Shown: in pieces, positions 5,433 to 10,122 of the stretch
Layout: every line of letters starts with the position of its first letter
Numbering within the stretch: position 1 is the stretch's first letter
Origin: Gammaproteobacteria bacterium
GTDB taxonomy: Bacteria; Pseudomonadota; Gammaproteobacteria; Steroidobacterales; Steroidobacteraceae
Direction: 5' to 3'
DNA: 10,122 nucleotides
NCBI GenBank assembly: GCA_028293725.1
Contig: JAQGOE010000117.1
Span: 1-10,122 of the forward strand
Position numbers and translations under genes: made by a program
Notes under the pieces: generated by a model
Databases searched by the model: none
Seen by the model: only the letters and a program-made list of their open reading frames with translations
Told to the model about the DNA's origin: nothing

Positions 5433-6743
5433 ATGCGTCGACTGTGTACCTCATTGACCCTTCTGTCAGCACTCGGGATGTTCTGCGGAAGTGCTTCTGC
5501 GGCCACCGACCCGGGAACGCCAAACGATGTCGTCGTATGGAATAAAACACTGTTGTCGATTGTGCGGACTCCCGGGGCTCAGCCTGCGACCCTGCATCCG
5601 ACCCGCAGCTTTGCGCTGCTTCACGCCGCAATCTACGACGCGGTGAATTCGATTGACTCGAGGCACGAGCCTTACCTCGTGCATATAGAGCATGTGTCAC
5701 TGGAGACCTCGCGCGAGGCCGCGGTCAATGCAGCGGCTCACGAGGTCCTCGTGTCGCTTTACCCGGCGTTTCAGACGACGCTGGATACACAGTTGCAGCA
5801 GGAGCTGGCGCTGATTCCCGATGGCCCGGACAAGGCCACCGGGGTCAGCGTCGGTGAAGTCATCGCACAGGCGATTCTGACCTTGCGCAGCGACGATGGA
5901 TCTGCGGCGCCCCCCGTGACGCTCAATCTCGGGAACGGGCCGGGCGTGTACCAATCAACGCCATCCAACTTTCCAAAGCCGGCCTTCACCCAGTGGTCGC
6001 ATGTCAGGCCGTTCGCCTTGCGGAGCGCGAATCAGTTCCGGCCCGGGCCGCCTCCGGCTCTACTCAGTGCTCGGTATACGAAGGTTTTCGACGAGGTGAA
6101 GTCGCTGGGAATGGCCGGAAGCGTCACGGCGACGGCGGACCAACAGCTGATCGGGCGATTCTGGGGCGGGGCGATTCAGAACTATTGGAACGAGATCGCC
6201 CAGACTACCGCGCAGGCCCATAATCTTTCGCTCGCGGGCACTGCTCGCCTGTTCGCCCTATTGAACATCACACTCGCGGACAGCGTCATCGCCTTCTACG
6301 ACGCGAAATATACGTACGTCTTCTGGAGGCCGGTCACGGCGATCCGCGCGGCCGATATGGACGGCAACCCGTTGACCACCGTTGGTACCGCCTGGTTGCC
6401 TCAGGCGGGTAATACCGCCGCGGACCCCTCGTATCCGGGCGCTCATGCGACGATCAGTGCGGGCGCGCAATTCGTTCTCAGTTCGTTCTTTGGTCGACAG
6501 CAGCGCCTCCACCTCGTCGTGACGTCCGAGGTACTCCCAGGAGTCGTGCGTACGTTCGATGATTTCACGGATGCGGAGCAGGAGGCTAGTGTGAGCCGGA
6601 TCTATGCCGGCCAACATTTCCGCTCGGATGAGGACGCCGGCGCGATGTTGGGCCGCGAGGTCGCAGACTTCGTGTTGGATCACTTCCTGGCGCCGCTGGA
6701 GACATGGGACGGGGAGGACGGGTCGGGTCGCGACGATCGTTGA
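5433..6743 (+). CDS. Secreted vanadium-dependent haloperoxidase / PAP2-family protein, 436 aa
   Basis: This belongs to the phosphatase-haloperoxidase fold that binds vanadate or phosphate. The three-part signature is complete in spacing: K292-x6-R299-P300 (KYTYVFWRP), P335-G-A-H338, and S388-R389-x5-H395-x3-D399. H338 would be the acid-base histidine and H395 the residue bound to vanadate or phosphate. The middle motif is PGAH rather than PSGH, so the serine that contacts the oxyanion in characterised chloroperoxidases is missing. An N-terminal Sec signal (about residues 1-23, ending ASA) predicts export. I chose ATG at 5433 because AGGGAG precedes it and the signal peptide starts there; an upstream in-frame ATG at 5361 has neither. 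The sequence alone does not separate haloperoxidase from acid phosphatase activity. Site D upstream may tie it to the neighbouring sigma factor. Confidence 0.9.
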   Translation: MRRLCTSLTLLSALGMFCGSASAATDPGTPNDVVVWNKTLLSIVRTPGAQPATLHPTRSFALLHAAIYDAVNSIDSRHEPYLVHIEHVSLETSREAAVNAAAHEVLVSLYPAFQTTLDTQLQQELALIPDGPDKATGVSVGEVIAQAILTLRSDDGSAAPPVTLNLGNGPGVYQSTPSNFPKPAFTQWSHVRPFALRSANQFRPGPPPALLSARYTKVFDEVKSLGMAGSVTATADQQLIGRFWGGAIQNYWNEIAQTTAQAHNLSLAGTARLFALLNITLADSVIAFYDAKYTYVFWRPVTAIRAADMDGNPLTTVGTAWLPQAGNTAADPSYPGAHATISAGAQFVLSSFFGRQQRLHLVVTSEVLPGVVRTFDDFTDAEQEASVSRIYAGQHFRSDEDAGAMLGREVADFVLDHFLAPLETWDGEDGSGRDDR

Positions 6744-7122
6744 GTACGGGTTGAATTTCGCCGAGCTCGCGGGCGGCGCCTGCATCAAGGTAGGCGCCGC
6801 CGTCGAAGGCGGCGGCTACCCTCGTTCAGTGCTCGGTCGTGGCGATGCTGCCTGGCGTAGGCGGCAACAGACCGCATGGGCGCGACAGTACTGGCTGGAA
6901 CGGATCCTTGACGCAGAGGCTCCGGTCTGCCTCGTGAGTGGACAGCCCGGCCGTGGCGTGCCGGACATCGCGATGAACGCCAGGGATCGCCTCGTTCGCG
7001 TGGATTCGTCCCTGCGTGTGAAATGCGGTAGCGGGGACGCAATTTGAGCCTGCGGAATTTCGCGAGCTTCGCCGGATTCGAGGCGATATACTTCGCGACT
7101 TTTTCCGCGGGGGCCCCCCTCG
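6744..7122. other. 379-base gap with no recognised gene
   Basis: The gap holds a terminator-like hairpin near its left end, a lone -10-like TATACT at 7087-7092 without a good -35 partner, and the G5C6 run at 7109-7119 just before rdgC. Open frames on both strands (for example 6785-7042 minus) have arginine-rich, family-less translations that look like high-GC background. It could be the remains of a lost gene, but I cannot name one. Confidence 0.5.
6772..6801 (+). terminator. Hairpin downstream of the haloperoxidase gene
   Basis: GGCGGCGCCT (6772-6781) pairs perfectly with AGGCGCCGCC (6792-6801). A G-T pair and a C-G pair can extend the stem, leaving a six-base loop. It lies 28 bases past the stop codon. 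No T tract follows. Confidence 0.5.
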
Positions 7123-8043
7123 ATGTGGTTTAAAAATCTCACCCTTTATCGATTGCCTGCGGACTGGAAACTCTCCGCCGCGGAGCTCGAAGAAAAGCTC
7201 GCCCAGCGCACGCTGCAGCCTTGTAGCCCGCTGGAGATGGCCAGTCGCGGCTGGGTGGCGCCGTCGAGCACGGGCCGCATGCTGCACACGGTGAATGGGC
7301 AGCACCTGATCGCGCTGGGTGTGGATCAGAAGCTCCTGCCGGGGTCGATCATTCGACAAGAGGCCGAGAGGCGCGCGGTAACGCTGGCGGATAGCCAGGG
7401 CTTTCCTGTCGGTCGACGGCAGATGCGCGATCTGAAGATGCGCGTCACCGAGGAGCTGCGCGCTCGGGCACTGTCGCGACGCCGGATGACCCGCGCTTGG
7501 ATCGACCCGATCAACGGTTGGTTTGTCGTTGATGCCGGCAGCGCCAACAAAGCTGAAGAGCTGGTGGAAGCCTTGCGCGATCTGCTCGGCAGTTTCGCCG
7601 TGCAATTCGTGGAGACGCAGCGCACGCCTCACACCTCGATGGCCGCTTGGTTGACGCACGGAGATGCCCCTGGGGCGTTCGGCATCGACCAGGATCTCGA
7701 GCTGCAGACCGCCGATCCGAACAAGGCCACCGTGCGCTACGTTCGCCACGCGCTCGACGGCAAAGAAATCAAAACCCATCTCACCAGCGGCAAGTACCCG
7801 ACGCGGATGGGGTTGACGTGGAACGGCCGCGTCTCATTCGTGTTGACCGAGAAATTGCAGATCAAACGCGTCGAATTCCTGGAGATGACAAAGGATACGG
7901 CGGACGGGGGCGAGGTCGATAAGGACGAGCAGTTCGATATTGACTTCACGGTCATGGCGGGTGAGTTGGCGAAGATGCTCGATGACCTCTTGCAAGCGCT
8001 CGGGGGAGATAACGCGCGGCAGGAGACTGCTGCGGCGGCGTAG
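7123..8043 (+). CDS. rdgC: Recombination-associated protein RdgC, 306 aa
   Basis: RdgC is a nucleoid-associated DNA-binding protein that forms a ring-shaped dimer around duplex DNA and restrains RecA-mediated strand exchange. The family-typical N-terminus MWFKNLTLYRL is present, as are the SRGWVAP segment near residues 41-47, the LPGSIIRQE block and the C-terminal FDIDFTVMAGELAKMLDDLLQALGG region. The length is close to the 303 residues of the E. coli protein, so it looks intact. ATG at 7123 fits the conserved N-terminus, although the leader is a G5C6 run with no clear Shine-Dalgarno. It appears monocistronic, with terminator-like hairpins on either side. It acts in the cytoplasm and has no evident tie to the envelope genes to its left. 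Confidence 0.96.
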   Translation: MWFKNLTLYRLPADWKLSAAELEEKLAQRTLQPCSPLEMASRGWVAPSSTGRMLHTVNGQHLIALGVDQKLLPGSIIRQEAERRAVTLADSQGFPVGRRQMRDLKMRVTEELRARALSRRRMTRAWIDPINGWFVVDAGSANKAEELVEALRDLLGSFAVQFVETQRTPHTSMAAWLTHGDAPGAFGIDQDLELQTADPNKATVRYVRHALDGKEIKTHLTSGKYPTRMGLTWNGRVSFVLTEKLQIKRVEFLEMTKDTADGGEVDKDEQFDIDFTVMAGELAKMLDDLLQALGGDNARQETAAAA

Positions 8044-8056
8044 GGCGGCGGGGTGT

Positions 8057-8075
8057 GGGACCGAGCATCGGTCCC
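8057..8075 (+). terminator. Short hairpin downstream of rdgC
   Basis: GGGACCGA (8057-8064) pairs perfectly with TCGGTCCC (8068-8075) across a three-base GCA loop, 13 bases past the rdgC stop codon. There is no T tract. It is a likely terminator or 3' end structure. Confidence 0.5.
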
Positions 8076-8155
8076 GACGCCGTGATCGGACGTTCCGTCG
8101 GACGCCGATTCCAGCGTTGTAACACAACAAATAACTGCGAGTTTCTAGATAAACA

Positions 8156-8172
8156 CAGAGCCTTTTGCTCTG
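8156..8172. repeat. Small inverted repeat in the A/T-richer Uma2 leader
   Basis: CAGAGC (8156-8161) pairs with GCTCTG (8167-8172) around CTTTT. It lies in a stretch (about 8115-8166) that is visibly richer in A and T than the rest of the window, probably part of the promoter region for the Uma2 pair. No consensus -35/-10 pair with proper spacing could be assigned. Confidence 0.35.
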
Positions 8173-8195
8173 GGTTGTTGCGGCGCGTCCTCCCT

Positions 8196-8221
8196 ACACT
8201 GTGCGCAGTTCTCCACAGTGT
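8196..8221. promoter_or_regulatory. 8-bp inverted repeat just before the Uma2 pair (possible operator)
   Basis: ACACTGTG (8196-8203) and CACAGTGT (8214-8221) form a perfect inverted repeat with a ten-base spacer, ending 15 bases before the first Uma2 ATG. The half-site spacing of about two helical turns would suit a dimeric regulator, and as RNA it would form a hairpin close to the ribosome site. The role is inferred from symmetry and position only. Confidence 0.45.
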
Positions 8222-8236
8222 CCTGGGAATGCCGTC

Positions 8237-8959
8237 ATGAATAAATTTGCAGATATTCGCCGTGCGCTGGGCCGCCTCTCTGAGGCCGAGCGTAAAGAAG
8301 TCATTGCGTGGCTCGAGCGCCTCGGTGAGCGGGTTTTTGGTGTTGACCGGGTTGAAGAGCCCCAGGCCGCCTATGCGGCGCCTCTCCCGGGATACATGAC
8401 GCGTGAGGAGTTCCTGGATTTTCAGGAGCGCAGCTTTACCATGTACGAGTACATCAACGGCATTATCCGTGACATGAGCGGCCCGAGTGTCGCCCATTGT
8501 CTCATTACTCAGAATATCCATCGCGCTCTCGACTCTCACCTGCGAGGCGGCCCGTGCCAGCCATTCTGCACCGGTGGATCGGTGAACCTGACACTGGGTA
8601 ATGACGAGATTGTCTACCACCCGGACGTCTATGTGTCCTGCGACCGAAGTGCCTGGGACAAGAGGTGGGTGCCGAATCCCAAGTTGGTTGTGGAAGTACT
8701 TTCTCCTTCGACCCAGCACCTGGATCGGCGCGAAAAAGCCGCCAATTACCGCCGCGTCGCTTGCCTGGATGAATACGTGATCGCCTCACAAAAACGTGCC
8801 GAGCTCACGATTCACCGCCGTGCCGAACACTGGCAGCCAGACGTCGTCATGGGCGCGCGGGCAACGGCGGAGTTCCGTTCTCTCGGCTTATCGGTCCCTC
8901 TTGCCGAAATCTACGAGGGCGTTTTCTCCGGGACGCCGCCGTCGGACGCCGAAGTCTGA
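8237..8959 (+). CDS. Uma2-family protein (PD-(D/E)XK nuclease-like), copy 1, 240 aa
   Basis: This is a member of the Uma2/DUF820 family, predicted to have a restriction-endonuclease-like fold; biological roles are largely undefined. The core shows E71 (YEYINGII), P129-D130 (HPDVYVSCD), E153 in VVEVLSPST, and D163/K167/Y171 (DRREKAANY), the expected order of active-site and family residues. About 50 N-terminal residues precede the core, making it longer than the usual 190 or so. This extension (IRRALGRLSEAERKEVIAWLE) reads as a helix and is shared with copy 2. I chose ATG at 8237; the in-frame ATG at 8165 adds residues that overlap the inverted repeats upstream and are not shared with copy 2. 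The second copy follows after 11 bases, so the two are probably co-transcribed. Confidence 0.88.
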   Translation: MNKFADIRRALGRLSEAERKEVIAWLERLGERVFGVDRVEEPQAAYAAPLPGYMTREEFLDFQERSFTMYEYINGIIRDMSGPSVAHCLITQNIHRALDSHLRGGPCQPFCTGGSVNLTLGNDEIVYHPDVYVSCDRSAWDKRWVPNPKLVVEVLSPSTQHLDRREKAANYRRVACLDEYVIASQKRAELTIHRRAEHWQPDVVMGARATAEFRSLGLSVPLAEIYEGVFSGTPPSDAEV

Positions 8960-8970
8960 GGGGCACACCT

Positions 8971-9699
8971 ATGAATACCATTGTGGAAATCCAACACGCG
9001 CTCAGGCGAATTACGCCGGCAGACCGGCAAGTCGTCGCCAGTTGGCTCGAAGGCTACCAGGAGCGGGAAGCAGATCTGATCGGTGTGGCGGAGCCCGAGG
9101 CGGTGTACACCGTGGAATTGCCGTACATGACGCTCGAAGGGTATTTCGAGTTCGAGGAAATAAGTACCACGCGCCACGAGTACGTCAATGGTTACGTTCA
9201 GGCGATGAGCGGTGCCAGCGTGGCCCACTGTCGCGTCGTGCAGGCGTTGGTATTCGCTCTCAACGAGCGATTGCGAGGGAGTCCCTGCGAGATATTCTCG
9301 ACACAAGTGGAACTGAACCTGAAAATCGACGCTGACCAACTCGTCTACTATCCAGACGTGATGGTGTCGTGCGACCGCACGGGCTGGGGTGAGGCGTGGA
9401 TTCAGAATCCGCGCCTGGTCATCGAGGTTCTATCGGCGTGCACGCGAGACATCGATCGACGCGAAAAAGCGATGGCCTATCGACGAGCGTCGACTGTCGA
9501 GGAGTATGTGATAGCGGCGCAATGCTCGCGGCAATTAACGATTTATCGGCGCGCGCAGAATTGGGAGCCCGAAGTTGTGAGTGGCATCGAGGGAGTCGCG
9601 GAGTTTCGCTCCCTGGGCGTATCGATACCGCTCGCCGAGATTTATCGCAAGGTGTTTCTAGAAGAGGTAGCGGTGGCGGAAGGCGGCGGCCCGGCCTGA
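8971..9699 (+). CDS. Uma2-family protein (PD-(D/E)XK nuclease-like), copy 2, 242 aa
   Basis: This is a tandem paralogue of the preceding gene, with about half of its residues identical by eye and the same N-terminal extension (IQHALRRITPADRQVVASWLE). The core residues are kept: E70 (HEYVNGYV), P128-D129 (YYPDVMVSCD), E152, D162, K166 and Y170. One family block differs: the usual LSPST is LSACT here, while copy 1 keeps LSPST. The start has GAGGGG seven bases upstream, overlapping the end of copy 1. The stop codon lies inside a hairpin shared with the convergent aminotransferase gene. The pair may form a heterodimer or may have begun to diverge in function; neither can be decided from the sequence. 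Confidence 0.88.
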   Translation: MNTIVEIQHALRRITPADRQVVASWLEGYQEREADLIGVAEPEAVYTVELPYMTLEGYFEFEEISTTRHEYVNGYVQAMSGASVAHCRVVQALVFALNERLRGSPCEIFSTQVELNLKIDADQLVYYPDVMVSCDRTGWGEAWIQNPRLVIEVLSACTRDIDRREKAMAYRRASTVEEYVIAAQCSRQLTIYRRAQNWEPEVVSGIEGVAEFRSLGVSIPLAEIYRKVFLEEVAVAEGGGPA

Positions 9700-9718
9700 G
9701 CGTTGGAATCGCTCAGGC
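9694..9718. terminator. Bidirectional terminator covering two convergent stop codons
   Basis: GCCTGAGCG (9694-9702) pairs perfectly with CGCTCAGGC (9710-9718) around a seven-base loop. The left arm contains the TGA of Uma2 copy 2 (9697-9699), and the right arm contains the TGA of the minus-strand aminotransferase (9713-9715). One hairpin therefore serves both convergent genes. No strong T tract is visible on either side. Confidence 0.65.
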
Positions 9719-10122
9719 GTTGGACAAGGACGCTTCCAACGCTTCCATCAGCACATCCACTTCATCCGGCGAGATCGTCAAGGGTGGGCGAATCTTGAGA
9801 ATATTGCTGTCTCGGCCAGTGGTGCCTATGAGGACGCCCCGGCGCCTCAGGTCGTTCACAATCCTCGCGGCTTCCTGCCGCGCTGGCAGTCGCGTGGTCG
9901 GATGAGGCGCCAACTCAACGCCAACAAACAAACCGGCGCCACGGACCTCCCGAATCCACGGATATCGCGGCGCAAGACGCGAAATGCCCGCGCGAAGGTA
10001 GGCGCCGCTGGCATGAGCGTTTGCGACGATCTGCTCCTTCTCGATGACATCGAGCACCGCCAGCGCCACCGCACAGGACACCGAGTTGCCGCCGAAGGTG
10101 TTGAAGTATCGAGTCTGCTTCG
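9713..10122 (-). CDS. Class III (PLP-dependent) aminotransferase, C-terminal part
   Basis: The gene enters from the right edge on the minus strand and stops at 9713. The visible 136 or so residues begin KQTRYFNTFGGNSVSCAVALAVLDVIE, a block typical of class III aminotransferases of the alanine-glyoxylate/4-aminobutyrate type. Then come VRGAGLFVGVEL and, near the end, ILKIRPPLTISPDEVDVL, the standard C-terminal small-domain signature. The catalytic lysine lies upstream of the TFGGN block and is outside the window. A GTG at 10079-10081 is an internal valine codon (NSVSC), not a start. The substrate cannot be fixed from this part. The gene converges on the Uma2 pair and is probably unrelated to it. 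Confidence 0.92.
   Translation of the reverse strand, partial: KQTRYFNTFGGNSVSCAVALAVLDVIEKEQIVANAHASGAYLRAGISRLAPRYPWIREVRGAGLFVGVELAPHPTTRLPARQEAARIVNDLRRRGVLIGTTGRDSNILKIRPPLTISPDEVDVLMEALEASLSNA

Noticed and set aside
5167..5700. 177-codon minus-strand open frame covering the gap before the haloperoxidase gene
   Set aside because: It has no family resemblance, overlaps the haloperoxidase signal-peptide region in antisense and includes the site D motif.
7087..7092. TATACT as the rdgC -10 box
   Set aside because: No acceptable -35 hexamer lies 16-18 bases upstream, so I mention it only in the gap description and do not call a promoter.
6826..7779. 317-codon open frame on the minus strand
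   Set aside because: It is antisense to rdgC, which is clearly real. The translation has no recognisable motif.
8082..8106. Short direct repeat TCGGACG-N5-TCGGACG downstream of rdgC
   Set aside because: Only two seven-base copies, with no spacer regularity or further units. It is not a CRISPR array or a convincing attachment site.
7952..8719. 255-codon minus-strand open frame
   Set aside because: It is a shadow of the end of rdgC and of the first Uma2 gene, and would read through the rdgC hairpin.

Overview
The window is a high-GC bacterial chromosome segment with compact genes and short intergenic gaps. RdgC is essentially confined to Beta- and Gammaproteobacteria. Together with a TIGR03118-type lipoprotein, a vanadium-haloperoxidase-like enzyme and a COG5662-like anti-sigma factor, it suggests a free-living gammaproteobacterium (Xanthomonadales/Nevskiales/Steroidobacter-like). 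That placement is inference. I see no tRNA, rRNA, CRISPR array, transposase or integrase.

Left part (1-2125). A possible C-terminus of a plus-strand gene ends at 59. Two minus-strand genes follow. One encodes a very short cupredoxin (201-410) that keeps all four type 1 copper ligands but lacks a signal peptide and the first strands of the fold. The other (644-2125) is a large lipoprotein with an Ig-like segment and a TIGR03118 beta-propeller-like domain. A perfect 14-bp hairpin lies between them.

Centre (2126-5166). A divergent intergenic region leads into a plus-strand operon: ECF sigma factor, zinc-binding membrane anti-sigma factor, Tat-exported metallophosphoesterase, and a secreted amicyanin-like cupredoxin. 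The first two and the last two genes overlap, and the operon ends in a strong hairpin. A secreted vanadium-haloperoxidase/PAP2 protein (5433-6743) follows as a separate unit.

The main observation is a shared promoter-like motif, GGGAATA-N17-GTCT. It occurs upstream of the sigma operon (2409-2436), divergently upstream of the lipoprotein gene (2356-2383), upstream of the short cupredoxin (508-535) and, with one mismatch in the second block, upstream of the haloperoxidase (5327-5354). The spacing is the same at all four sites. This suggests that one ECF sigma factor controls a local envelope regulon of two cupredoxins, a phosphoesterase, a lipoprotein and a haloperoxidase-like enzyme. A link to copper or reactive-halogen/oxidant stress is a hypothesis only.

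Right part (6744-10122). After a gap of about 380 bases with no recognised gene come rdgC, a tandem pair of Uma2-family (PD-(D/E)XK-like) proteins sharing an unusual N-terminal helical extension, and the C-terminal part of a class III aminotransferase on the minus strand, which runs off the right edge. The second Uma2 gene and the aminotransferase converge on one hairpin that covers both stop codons.
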